This document shows positions 1-7,790 of a stretch of DNA of 64,000 bases, piece after piece (the stretch's first letter is position 1; the number at the start of each line of letters is the position of its first letter). This DNA comes from Cellulosimicrobium cellulans (lineage in GTDB: Bacteria > Actinomycetota > Actinomycetes > Actinomycetales > Cellulomonadaceae): NCBI RefSeq assembly GCF_007679345.1, contig NZ_VEGH01000002.1:248001-312000 (forward strand), written 5' to 3'. A program made the position numbers and the translations under genes. The notes under the pieces are model-generated. The model was not told the origin of the DNA. It did no database searches and was given only the letters and a program-made list of their open reading frames with translations.

Positions 1-516
1 GGGATCGGGATCGGCGCAGGCAGCCTGTCCGACGAGCGCGCCGCGGTCGCCGCGGAGCAGGAGCGCCTCGCCGACGTGGACGCCGCGCTCACCGACCGGG
101 AGGCCGACCTGGACACCCGCGACGACGAGGCCACCCGACGGGAGCAGGCCCTCGCCGACGGCGAGGCCACGCAGCAGGCCACGGCGGACCAGCAGGCGGC
201 GCGGGCCGACGAGCTGGCGGCTCTGCAGGCGCAGCTGGACCAGCGCTCCGCCGAGCTCGACACGACCGCCGCGGACGTCGCGGCCCGGGAGTCGGCCGTC
301 GCCGCCCGCGAGGCCGCCGCGTCGAGCGCGCGGGCGTCCTCGTCAGCCGGCACCTCCTCCGGGGGCGGGTCGACGACGGCCTCGTCGGGCGGCGGATCGG
401 TGTACTTCCAGAACTGCGACGCCGCCCGGGCCGCCGGCGCGGCGCCTGTGCACTCCGGCGACCCGGGATACCGCCCCGCGCTGGACCGTGACGGCGACGG
501 CGTGGGCTGCGAGTAA
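1..516 (+). CDS. Excalibur-domain protein, 5' end missing
   Basis: Reading frame 1 is open from the first base, so the true N-terminus lies outside the window. The visible part starts with a short Gly/Ala/Ser stretch, then a long Ala/Glu/Asp/Arg-rich heptad-like segment (about residues 10-105, predicted coiled coil), a Ser/Gly/Thr linker, and a C-terminal Excalibur domain of about 38 residues ending in DRDGDGVGCE with an earlier conserved Cys in QNCDAA. Excalibur is a short calcium-binding-type domain of extracellular actinobacterial and firmicute proteins, so this is probably a membrane-anchored or secreted envelope protein. A transmembrane segment may lie just upstream of the visible part. 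It converges on the broken gene at 528. Confidence 0.8.
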   Translation, partial: GIGIGAGSLSDERAAVAAEQERLADVDAALTDREADLDTRDDEATRREQALADGEATQQATADQQAARADELAALQAQLDQRSAELDTTAADVAARESAVAAREAAASSARASSSAGTSSGGGSTTASSGGGSVYFQNCDAARAAGAAPVHSGDPGYRPALDRDGDGVGCE

Positions 517-527
517 GCGGGCGCGGG

Positions 528-856
528 TCAGCTCGGAGACGCGGTGCCCTCGGACGCGGGCACCGCGTCCCCGACCCACTCCTGCAGCCGCGCGATGAGC
601 GCGTGCACGTCGAAGCCGCCGAACCGCACCGGCCTGCCGCGACCAGCCACGGTGATCACGACCGACTCCGACCAGGACGGGCGGCCGTGGACGGTGCCGT
701 CCACCGCCCGGACCGCCTCCCGAGGTGCGCGCAGCGGGCGCACCGCCGCTCGACGAGCAGCGCGTCGTCGGTGAGGACGAGCGTCGCCCGGAGGTCGACG
801 ACGGCGAGGACCACCGCGTCGTCGCCACGATGCCGCGGGCGCACCGGGACGACCAC
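528..856 (-). pseudogene. Small PH-like protein, split by apparent 1-base frameshift
   Basis: Two minus-strand frames each look coding over half the length. From a GTG at 856 the frame reads to LTDDALLVERR near 743 and then loses coding character; from there another frame reads REAVRAVDGTVHGRPSW and on to a TGA at 528-530. Adding one G after CGGCGG (between 742 and 743) joins them into a 109-residue protein reading LLVERRVRPLRAPREAV without a break. The pattern of a short beta-rich N-half, an LTDDAL turn and a C-terminal amphipathic helix resembles small bacterial PH-like proteins, but I do not recognise a named family. It is either a real frameshift or a sequence error in a GC run. It follows the DUF2809 gene by 66 bases. 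Confidence 0.5.
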
Positions 857-922
857 AGCCCGCGGAACCGTCCTCGTCCCCAGGCCGCGGGCACGTGCCC
901 TCGCGGCGAGCGGTCCCTCGCG

Positions 923-1345
923 TCAGCCTCGGGAGACCGCGGCGCGCCGGGCGCCGCCGATCCGAGAGGCGAGCGCCGTGCCGCACGAGGCGAGCACCAC
1001 CCCGACCGCGTACCAGAGCAGGTCCGTGGCGACGAACGTCGTGCCGAGCAGGTACCGCAGCGGCGGCCATGCGTCCGCGGCGGCCGCCGGGACGCCGGTG
1101 AGCTGCGCCAGCTCGACCGCCCAGCACAGCCCGACTGCGAGGCCGGCCCGGGCCGGGGTCGACCACCGGGGCACGGCGAGCCCGACGAGCAGCGCCACGA
1201 GCGCCGCGTACAGGGCGTCCCCCAGCCCGTCGGCGACGGCCCCGGTGCCGTACCGCGCGGTCGCGAGCCCCGCCGCCACGACGAGCACGGCCGCCACCGT
1301 GGTTCCCGCCCACGGGCGTCCGCCCTGGTCACACCACGTCCGCAC
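923..1345 (-). CDS. DUF2809 family membrane protein
   Basis: A 140-residue integral membrane protein. Hydrophobic segments lie at about residues 10-30, 37-55, 60-80 and 95-118, with the AVELAQLTGVPAAAADAWPP region and YLLGTTFVATDLLWYAVG typical of DUF2809. Function of the family is unknown. The GTG at 1345 is chosen because GGGAGGTGG sits 5 bases upstream; upstream sequence in the same frame has no coding character. The gene diverges from the HNH nuclease at 1454, so 1346-1453 must hold both promoters. Its TGA is followed after 66 bases by the frameshifted small gene in the same orientation. Confidence 0.75.
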   Translation of the reverse strand: MRTWCDQGGRPWAGTTVAAVLVVAAGLATARYGTGAVADGLGDALYAALVALLVGLAVPRWSTPARAGLAVGLCWAVELAQLTGVPAAAADAWPPLRYLLGTTFVATDLLWYAVGVVLASCGTALASRIGGARRAAVSRG

Positions 1346-1453
1346 CGCGCCACCTCCCGCACCGACGCTAGGGCGTCCTCGCGGGTCCGGGGCGGCGCGC
1401 CGGCCCGGGTCGGGAGGAGGTGTCGTGTCGGTCCCGTGTGCGACGGTTCCGCG

Positions 1454-2221
1454 GTGACCAGCACCACCCGCACCTCCCGCTCCGCGCTCCCCGCCTCGCC
1501 CCGACGCCGGCCGCCGGCGCGGAACCGGAGGGGCCGCGGCGGCGGTCGGCTGGGCTGGGTCTGGCTGGTGCTGGTGGTCGCGGTGGCCCTGGGCGCCGGG
1601 ATCCCGGTGTGGTCGGACGCCCGCGAGTCCGCGCGGTTCCCGGTCACCGCCGCCGACCTCGACCGTGCCCGCTCCGAGCTCGCCGGCCTGGACGTCAAGG
1701 GCCGCGCCCCGAGGACCGGGTACGACCGCGAGCAGTTCGGCCCCGCGTGGGCGGACGTCGACCGCAACGGCTGCGACACCCGCAACGACGTGCTCGCGCG
1801 TGACCTCACGGACGTGACGTTCGAGGAGGGGACGCACGACTGCGTCGTCCTCACCGGCACGCTCGCGGACCCCTACACCGACGAGGTGATCGAGTTCGAG
1901 CGCGGACCCCGCAGCGCGGAGGTGCAGATCGACCACGTCGTCGCGCTGTCCGACGCGTGGCAGAAGGGCGCGCAGCAGTGGGACGCGGAGACCCGCCGAC
2001 AGTTCGCCAACGACCCGGCCAACCTGCTCGCGGTCGACGGCCCCGCCAACGGCGCGAAGGGCGACGGCGACGCCGCCACCTGGTTGCCGCCGAGCACCGG
2101 GTACCGGTGCGCGTACGTCGTCCGGCAGGTCCGGGTGAAGGCGGCGTACGGGCTGTGGGTCACTCAGGCCGAGCACGACGCGATGGGCCGGCAGCTCGAC
2201 GGCTGCGCGGTGGCGGGCTGA
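1454..2221 (+). CDS. Membrane-anchored HNH endonuclease (DUF1524-like)
   Basis: A 255-residue protein with an Arg-rich N-terminus, one transmembrane segment (about 32-50, LGWVWLVLVVAVALG) and an extracytoplasmic C-terminal nuclease domain. The domain shows the HNH layout of the DUF1524/GmrSD C-terminal family: NGCDTRNDVLARD near 110, EVQIDHVVALSDAW near 158, then FANDPANLLAVDGPANGAKGD with the conserved Asn and Lys. The orientation (Arg-rich side inside) places the nuclease outside the membrane, suggesting a role in extracellular DNA turnover; this is inference. Start is uncertain: GTG at 1454 is used, but an in-frame GTG at 1436 lies nearer the GGGAGGAGG at 1412-1420. Confidence 0.8.
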   Translation: MTSTTRTSRSALPASPRRRPPARNRRGRGGGRLGWVWLVLVVAVALGAGIPVWSDARESARFPVTAADLDRARSELAGLDVKGRAPRTGYDREQFGPAWADVDRNGCDTRNDVLARDLTDVTFEEGTHDCVVLTGTLADPYTDEVIEFERGPRSAEVQIDHVVALSDAWQKGAQQWDAETRRQFANDPANLLAVDGPANGAKGDGDAATWLPPSTGYRCAYVVRQVRVKAAYGLWVTQAEHDAMGRQLDGCAVAG

Positions 2222-2230
2222 CTCCCCGTC

Positions 2231-2300
2231 GTGAGGTCGTCACAAGTCGGTCAGGTCGTCACACGGGAGTGACGACCTCAGCAGGGTGTGACGACCTCAC
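2231..2300. repeat. Nested inverted repeat (A-B-B'-A'), locus 1
   Basis: Between the converging nuclease and M50B genes. Outer arms GTGAGGTCGTCACA (2231-2244) and TGTGACGACCTCAC (2287-2300) are perfect complements over 14 bases. Inner arms TCAGGTCGTCAC (2251-2262) and GTGACGACCTCA (2269-2280) pair over AGGTCGTCAC. All four arms share the core AGGTCGTCAC, so alternative pairings are possible. Probably a bidirectional terminator; no T-tract follows. Confidence 0.75.
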
Positions 2301-2332
2301 GGGTCGCCCCGGCGGAACCGGCCGCACCGACC

Positions 2333-3076
2333 TCAGAGCAGCGGACGCTCCAGGATCCACGAGCCGCCCAGCACCAGCGCCCCGCCGCACACCAGCAGGA
2401 ACACCGTCACCCACACGCCGCCCGGCACCCGGGTCAGCCGCGCCAGGACGTCCGCGTCCGAGGTCCCGCGGCCGCGCGCCCGCCGGCGCTGGGACTGCAT
2501 CTCCAGCACCGCCCGCGGCGCCCCGAGCAGCAGGAACCAGGTCACCGCGTACGCGACCGCGACCTGCACCGCGGCGCTCCCCCACCACGAGACGCCCACC
2601 AGCACGACGCCCGTCGCCAGCACCGCCCACAGCCCGTACCAGTTCCGGATCTGGACCAGCACGACCACCAGCACGACCAGCAGCGCCCACAGCAGCCCCA
2701 CGGCGTACCCCCGGCCGAGCAGCCACGCGGCCCCGAGGCCGAGCAGCGCGGGCCCCACGTAGCCGGCGAAGGCCGTCGCCACCATGCCCGGACCGCGCGG
2801 CCTGCCCACGGACACCGTGAGGCCCGAGGTGTCCGAGTGCACCCGGATCCCGGACAGCCGACGGCCGGACAGCACCGCGACCAGTCCGTGCGCCGCCTCG
2901 TGCACGATCGTCAGCAGGTGCCGGGAGACGTGCCAGAGCGTCGGGACGGCGAGGCAGAGCAGCGCGGCGCCCAGCGTCCCGAGCAGCACGGCCTGGCCCG
3001 GCGCGGGCTGGACGGTGGTGGCGCGGTCCCAGATCTCCCCGGGCAGCGTGCGCAGGGCTTCGAGGAACCCGGTCAC
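2333..3076 (-). CDS. M50B-like membrane metallopeptidase family protein
   Basis: A 247-residue multi-pass membrane protein with HEAAH at about residues 53-57 (LTIVHEAAHGLVAVLSG), the HExxH zinc motif of M50-type intramembrane peptidases. About six hydrophobic segments follow. The arrangement of an N-terminal HExxH helix, a GYVGPALLGLGAAWLL segment and a polytopic C-half matches actinobacterial M50B-like proteins (PF13398 type), whose substrates are unknown. A classical second-motif Asp (NxxPxxxLDG) is not evident, so peptidase activity is uncertain. The GTG start at 3076 overlaps the TGA of the DUF2993 gene by 4 bases (GTGA), so the two are translationally coupled. Confidence 0.7.
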   Translation of the reverse strand: MTGFLEALRTLPGEIWDRATTVQPAPGQAVLLGTLGAALLCLAVPTLWHVSRHLLTIVHEAAHGLVAVLSGRRLSGIRVHSDTSGLTVSVGRPRGPGMVATAFAGYVGPALLGLGAAWLLGRGYAVGLLWALLVVLVVVLVQIRNWYGLWAVLATGVVLVGVSWWGSAAVQVAVAYAVTWFLLLGAPRAVLEMQSQRRRARGRGTSDADVLARLTRVPGGVWVTVFLLVCGGALVLGGSWILERPLL

Positions 3077-3780
3077 AGGCTGTCGAGGGTCACGTCGGCG
3101 AGCTCCACGGTCAGGTGCAGGCCGTCCGCCTCGATCACGGCGCCGGTCACCTCGGCGCCGGCCGGCAGCTGGTCCGCGACGTCGACCTCGGCGATCCGCG
3201 AGGCCAGGCCGTCGGGGAGCAGCCCGGCGTCGATCGAGAACCCGCCCAGCGACGCGCTGGTGATGGTCGCGACGAGGCCGTCGGCGCCCGCCGGCGCGAG
3301 CGCCAGGGTCACGCCGACCGGGACGCCGGCGACGGCGCCGGTGGCCACCAGGGCCTCGCCGTCGACCGCGAGCGCCAGGTCCCAGCCGGTGCGCTCGCGG
3401 AGCAGGGACTCCAGCGATGCGGTCGGCACGGTCGCGGTCGCGACGACGTGCTCGGCGCCGCGCGGCTCCCGCACCGCCACGCCGGTCGCGACGACGTCGA
3501 GGTCCGTGACGTCGAGCCCGCGCAGCGTCGCGCCGGTGGCGGTGAGGTGCACGTCGTCGAGCGTGCCGCGGGCGAGCTGGGTGAGGAACGGGAAGCCGGT
3601 GACGTCGACCTGCGGGTCGGTGGCCCCGAGCTGGGACCGCACCGCGTCGGCGGCGACGTCCTCGGCGATCGAGTGGGTCACGCGGTCGGCGAGCAGGGTC
3701 CCGCCGACGAGGACGAGCACGGCGGCGGTCAGGCCGACCACGCATCCGACGCGACGGCGGGGGCTGCGGGTGCGGGTCAC
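3073..3780 (-). CDS. DUF2993 (LmeA-like) lipid-binding protein
   Basis: A 235-residue protein with a short Arg-rich N-terminus, one transmembrane or signal-anchor segment (about 12-32, VGCVVGLTAAVLVLVGGTLLA) and a beta-rich extracytoplasmic domain. The region VDVTGFPFLTQLARGTLDDVHLTATG is characteristic of DUF2993, a TULIP-like phospholipid-binding fold represented by mycobacterial LmeA. It probably acts at the outer face of the membrane in lipid handling; the substrate cannot be told. GTG at 3780 begins the conserved part. It heads a two-gene unit with the M50B-like protein and diverges from the flavoenzyme at 4021. Confidence 0.75.
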   Translation of the reverse strand: MTRTRSPRRRVGCVVGLTAAVLVLVGGTLLADRVTHSIAEDVAADAVRSQLGATDPQVDVTGFPFLTQLARGTLDDVHLTATGATLRGLDVTDLDVVATGVAVREPRGAEHVVATATVPTASLESLLRERTGWDLALAVDGEALVATGAVAGVPVGVTLALAPAGADGLVATITSASLGGFSIDAGLLPDGLASRIAEVDVADQLPAGAEVTGAVIEADGLHLTVELADVTLDSL

Positions 3781-4020
3781 GCCCCGAGGGTACGGGCCGG
3801 CCACCCCCGCCGGGACCCCGGACGTGGCCCGGCGCAGGACCTTCACCCCGACGACGCATCCGGGTGGTCGCGCGCGTCCACCGGCGCGAACCCGCCCGGA
3901 TCGGGACGAACGACCCTGCCGACCGCCTGGTCGGTATCCGACGATCGAGGAGTCTCGCTGATCCGTCAGGAATCCCGGCGCCACCCCAGCCGCGCCGCAC
4001 CCGCCCCAGGAGGACCCGAC

Positions 4021-5952
4021 ATGACCGCCACCTTCGACCACGTCCTGCAACCCGGCCGCATCGGCTCGCTCGACCTGCCCAACCGTGTCGCCCTCGCCCC
4101 CATGGGCACCGAGATGGGCACCCACGAGGGCCTCATCACCGAGCGCGAGATCGCGTACTACACCGAGCGCGCCAAGGGTGGCACCGGCCTGGTGATGACC
4201 GGCATCTCGGCCGTGTCGCAGGACTACGAGGTCATCAACCCGGGCCTGTGCCGCGTCGACACCGACGCCGCGCTGCCGGGCCTGACCGCACTCGCGGAGT
4301 CGGTCCACCGCGTCGGCGGGAAGATCTCGCTCCAGCTCACGGCCGGTCTCGGCCGGAACATCAACAACGTGGACCCCGAGCGGCTGCCGATCTCGGCGTC
4401 GGACAACCCGCACTACGCGCACCCCGAGGTGCTGTGCCGACCGCTCGAGGTCGACGAGATCCGGGTGATCGTCCGCCGGCATGCCGAGGCCGCCGCCCGC
4501 GCCGCGCGGGCCGGGATCGACGCCCTCGACATCCACGGCCACACCGGCTACCTGGTCGACCAGTTCCTGAGCCCGGTGTGGAACCGGCGCACCGACTCCT
4601 ACGGAGGCTCGACGGAGAACCGGTGCCGGTTCGCCGTCGAGATCATCCGGGCCGTGAAGGAGGCCGCACCCGGCCTGCCGGTGTCGTTCCGGCTGTCCGT
4701 CGACCACCGGTTCCCGGGCGGCCGCACCGTCGAGGAGTCGCGGAGGATCGCCGTGGTGCTCGAGGCGGCGGGCCTGGACCTGCTCATCGCCGACGACGGC
4801 TCCTACGAGGCGATGGACTACGTGTTCCCGCCGTACTACCTGGGCGACGCGTGCATGGCGCCGGCCGCGAAGGCGATGAAGGAGGTCCTGTCCATCCCGG
4901 TGATGGCGGTGGGCAACCTGACCCCGGAGAACGCCGAGGCCGTCATCGCGGCGGGCGAGGCCGACTTCGCGGGCATCGGCCGCGGCCTGATCGCGGACCC
5001 CGAGTGGGCGAACAAGCTCCGGGAGGGCCGCCGGGGCGACGTGCGCCCGTGCATCCGGTGCAACGCGATGTGCGTCGGCCACGCGTTCTTCGCCGAGGCG
5101 CTGGGCTGCGCGGTCAACCCGCAGGTCGGCTTCGAGCGCGAGCGGGTGCTCACGATCGCGCCCCGGCCGAAGCACGTCGTCGTCGTGGGCGGCGGCCCCG
5201 GCGGGCTGGAGGCCGCCCGGGTGGCGGGCCTCCGCGGCCACCGCGTGGACCTGTACGAGAAGGGCTCGAACCTCGGGGGCGTGCTGTGGCCCGCCGCGAC
5301 GCCGGAGTTCAAGAAGGAGCTGCGCGGCATGGTCGGCTGGTGGGAGCGGCAGCTCGCCGACCTGCCCGTCACGGTGCACCTGGGCACGGAGATCACCGCC
5401 TGCTCCCCGGAGCTCGACGGCGCGGACCAGATCATCGTCGCGACCGGCTCGCTGCCGATCGTGCCGCGGTCGATCCCCGGCATCGACGGCCCGAACGTGG
5501 TCGAGGTGCTGGACTTCCACCTCGGCACCCCGGTCGGGCAGCGGGTCGTCGTCGCCGGCGGCGGCCTGTCCGGCGCGGACTCCGCTCTGGAGCTCGCCCA
5601 GGCCGGCCACGAGGTGACGATCGTCGAGATGGCGTCCGAGCTCGCGAAGGACATGATCGTCATCAACCGGATCACGCTGCTCCGGCAGCTGGCCGAGGCG
5701 GGCGTACGGATCCTCACCGGCCACACCGTCACCGCGATCGACGAGAAGGGCCTCTCCGCGACCGGCCCCGACGGCGAGCAGGTCCACGTCGACGCCGACA
5801 CCGTCCTGTCGGCGTTCGGCGTCCGCCCGAACACCGCGCTGCCGGAGGCGCTCGCCGGCCGCGCGGACGTGGTCCCGGTGGGCGACTGCGTCAAGCCGGC
5901 GAAGGTCGGCGAGGCGATCAACGCGGGCTTCCTGGCGGCCTACGCGATCTGA
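4021..5952 (+). CDS. Old yellow enzyme/2,4-dienoyl-CoA reductase-type flavoprotein
   Basis: A 643-residue NADH:flavin oxidoreductase of the dienoyl-CoA reductase/trimethylamine dehydrogenase class. Residues 1-370 form the FMN TIM barrel. Cys344-x2-Cys347-x3-Cys351-x11-Cys363 matches the 4Fe-4S spacing of the family. An FAD Rossmann motif VVVVGGGPGGLEAA starts near 384, and a second dinucleotide motif VVVAGGGLSGADSA near 515 binds NAD(P)H. Electrons would run NAD(P)H-FAD-4Fe4S-FMN to an enone or dienoyl substrate. Odd: where relatives have AHGYL in the barrel this protein has HTGYL, so the His next to the substrate pocket is shifted or missing. AGGAGGACCCGAC precedes the ATG. Confidence 0.85.
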   Translation: MTATFDHVLQPGRIGSLDLPNRVALAPMGTEMGTHEGLITEREIAYYTERAKGGTGLVMTGISAVSQDYEVINPGLCRVDTDAALPGLTALAESVHRVGGKISLQLTAGLGRNINNVDPERLPISASDNPHYAHPEVLCRPLEVDEIRVIVRRHAEAAARAARAGIDALDIHGHTGYLVDQFLSPVWNRRTDSYGGSTENRCRFAVEIIRAVKEAAPGLPVSFRLSVDHRFPGGRTVEESRRIAVVLEAAGLDLLIADDGSYEAMDYVFPPYYLGDACMAPAAKAMKEVLSIPVMAVGNLTPENAEAVIAAGEADFAGIGRGLIADPEWANKLREGRRGDVRPCIRCNAMCVGHAFFAEALGCAVNPQVGFERERVLTIAPRPKHVVVVGGGPGGLEAARVAGLRGHRVDLYEKGSNLGGVLWPAATPEFKKELRGMVGWWERQLADLPVTVHLGTEITACSPELDGADQIIVATGSLPIVPRSIPGIDGPNVVEVLDFHLGTPVGQRVVVAGGGLSGADSALELAQAGHEVTIVEMASELAKDMIVINRITLLRQLAEAGVRILTGHTVTAIDEKGLSATGPDGEQVHVDADTVLSAFGVRPNTALPEALAGRADVVPVGDCVKPAKVGEAINAGFLAAYAI

Positions 5953-5965
5953 CCCGCCGACTCTC

Positions 5966-6043
5966 CTCGCCGAGATAGGACCTCTCGTCCGAGGTAGGAC
6001 CGCGCACGGTCCTATCTCGGCGCGGCGGTCCTCTCTCGGCGAG
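5966..6043. repeat. Nested inverted repeat (A-B-B'-A'), locus 2
   Basis: Starts 14 bases after the flavoenzyme stop. Outer arms CTCGCCGAGATAGGACC (5966-5982) and GGTCCTCTCTCGGCGAG (6027-6043) pair with one mismatch; inner arms CCGAGGTAGGACCG (5989-6002) and CGGTCCTATCTCGG (6007-6020) pair with one mismatch. A and B are near-copies. The same core recurs at 23313-23380. Likely terminates the flavoenzyme transcript. Confidence 0.8.
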
Positions 6044-6129
6044 GGAGGGGACCGCCGCCCGGTTGCGGGGGTCCGGGGCCCGACGTTGACTCGTGGCAGG
6101 CATCCACCTGCGCCACGACGGGAGCGGAC

Positions 6130-6369
6130 ATGGGCATCGGGGACTTCGTCGACAAGGCCAAGAAGGCCGTCGCCGGCAACGAGGACAAGATCGCGGGCGC
6201 GATCGACAAGGCCGCCGACGCGGTGAAGTCCCGCACCTCGGACTCCACCGACCGCAAGGTCGACCAGGCCACCGCGAAGGCGCGCGACTTCCTCGAGAAG
6301 CAGAAGCGCGAGGGCACCCACGAACCGCCGGTGCGGCACCCGGAGCGCACCGACCCGCCCGCCCTCTGA
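6130..6369 (+). CDS. MT0933-like antitoxin family protein
   Basis: A 79-residue, highly charged, Lys/Asp/Ala-rich protein starting MGIGDFVDKAKKAVAGNEDKI. The first 60 residues are one predicted amphipathic helix, with GNEDKIAGAIDKAADAV typical of the actinobacterial MT0933-like family (PF14013), annotated as antitoxins by similarity although many members are orphan. No toxin gene is adjacent: the next gene is zwf, 8 bases downstream. It may instead be a small CsbD-like stress protein; the family assignment is stronger than the antitoxin role. GACGGGAG lies about 7 bases before the ATG. Confidence 0.65.
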   Translation: MGIGDFVDKAKKAVAGNEDKIAGAIDKAADAVKSRTSDSTDRKVDQATAKARDFLEKQKREGTHEPPVRHPERTDPPAL

Positions 6370-6377
6370 GCCGCGGC

Positions 6378-7790
6378 ATGGCACCCACGACGCCGGTCGA
6401 GACGCCGGTCCTGTTCGTCCTGCACGGCGCCCGCGGCGACCTCGCCGAGCGCATGGTCTACCCGGGCCTCGCCCAGCTCGCCTCGCGCGGGCTGCTGCCG
6501 GAGCGGTGGGCGCTCATCGGCACCGGCCGCAAGCCCATCGGCGACGACGAGCTCGCCGACCTGGTCCGGTCCTCGCTCGAGGAGCACGGCGAGCCTGGGC
6601 ACGCCGACGCCCTCGACGGCCACGTGTCCTACGCGCTGACCTTCACCGAGGACGACCCGGGCGAGCTGGTGGACGCCGTGCGGGACGCCCGGCGCGACCT
6701 CGCCGGCGGTGACGACGGGGACGTGACCGTCGTGCACTACCTCGCGGTCCCGCCGTCGGCGTTCGCCCCGACGACCCGCGCCCTGCGCGCGCACGGGATG
6801 GCCGAGGGCGTCCGGGTGGTCTACGAGAAGCCGTACGGCACCTCCCCGGAGTCGTTCGAGGAGCTCGACGCCCTCGTGCACGAGGTGCTCGACGAGGACC
6901 AGGTGTTCCGGATCGACCACTTCCTCGGCAAGGAGGCGACCCAGAACCTGCACGTGCTCCGGTTCGGCAACGAGCTGTTCGGCGGGGTGTGGAACCGGCG
7001 GCACGTGGCGCAGGTGCAGGTCGACGTCCCGGAGACGCTGGACGTGGCCGACCGGGCGGACTTCTACGACGAGACCGGGGCCGCCCTGGACATGCTCGTC
7101 ACGCACCTGTTCCAGATCGCGGCCGAGGTCGCGATGGAGCCGCCCGCCGCGCTCGACGCGGACCACCTGGCGACGGCGCGCGAGGCTGTGATCGGCTGCT
7201 TCCGCCCGCTCGACCCCGCCGAGGTCGTCCTGGGCCAGTTCGACGGCTACCGGGACATCGACGGCATCGCCGACGACTCGACGACCGACACGTTCGTCGC
7301 CGCGCGGCTGTGGGTGGACAACGACCGCTGGCGCGGCGTGCCGTTCCTGCTGCGGACCGGCAAGCGCATGGCGGTGTCGGCGCAGCGGGTCACGCTGGTG
7401 CTGAAGACGCCGGACGAGCTGTTCGGCGAGCCGGCCGGCCCGGGCCGCATCAGCCTGTCGCTGGCGGGCGACGGCGCCATCGACATCACGACGACCGTCA
7501 AGCAGCCAGGGCCGGACCTCCGACTCGCCACCGGGACCGCGTCGCTGGGGCTGGACGACGTCGAGCCCGGCGACCCGATCGCGCCGTACGCGTCCCTCCT
7601 GCACGACGTGCTGGTGGGCGACCGGACGCTGTTCACCACGCCGCACGGGCTGGAGGCGGCCTGGCGGGCGTTCGCCCCGCTGCTGGGGCCGGACCGGCCC
7701 GAGCCCGAGCCGTACGCGCCCGGTTCCTGGGGCCCCGCCCGGGCCGACGACCTCGCCGGCCCGGACGGGTGGGTGCTCACTCGTAGCTGA
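6378..7790 (+). CDS. zwf: Glucose-6-phosphate dehydrogenase
   Basis: A 470-residue enzyme that oxidises glucose 6-phosphate to 6-phosphogluconolactone in the pentose phosphate pathway. The catalytic motif RIDHFLGKE is at about 178-186 (His as base), and VYEKPYG near 150 and ETGAALDMLVTHLFQ near 230 are family signatures. The nucleotide-binding loop is GARGDLAERM where most members have GATGDLAKRK. It starts 8 bases after the MT0933-like gene and shares its transcript. Its 3' end overlaps the 3' end of the minus-strand permease by 14 bases. No OpcA or 6PGDH neighbour, so this may be a second, peripheral zwf. Confidence 0.88.
   Translation: MAPTTPVETPVLFVLHGARGDLAERMVYPGLAQLASRGLLPERWALIGTGRKPIGDDELADLVRSSLEEHGEPGHADALDGHVSYALTFTEDDPGELVDAVRDARRDLAGGDDGDVTVVHYLAVPPSAFAPTTRALRAHGMAEGVRVVYEKPYGTSPESFEELDALVHEVLDEDQVFRIDHFLGKEATQNLHVLRFGNELFGGVWNRRHVAQVQVDVPETLDVADRADFYDETGAALDMLVTHLFQIAAEVAMEPPAALDADHLATAREAVIGCFRPLDPAEVVLGQFDGYRDIDGIADDSTTDTFVAARLWVDNDRWRGVPFLLRTGKRMAVSAQRVTLVLKTPDELFGEPAGPGRISLSLAGDGAIDITTTVKQPGPDLRLATGTASLGLDDVEPGDPIAPYASLLHDVLVGDRTLFTTPHGLEAAWRAFAPLLGPDRPEPEPYAPGSWGPARADDLAGPDGWVLTRS

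Noticed and set aside
343..1860. Long minus-strand open frame over the DUF2809 region
   Set aside because: Arg/Ser/Pro-rich shadow; competing frames contain recognisable proteins.
2231..2300. CRISPR-like repeat-spacer array
   Set aside because: Only four short arms, half of them inverted, no regular spacers and no cas genes.
6130..6369. Toxin-antitoxin system with the MT0933-like protein
   Set aside because: No toxin gene adjacent; the downstream gene is clearly glucose-6-phosphate dehydrogenase.
3781..6384. Minus-strand extension of the DUF2993 frame across the flavoenzyme and beyond
   Set aside because: No domain signature, Arg/Asp/Val-rich; antisense to a well-supported enzyme. The DUF2993 protein starts naturally at 3780.
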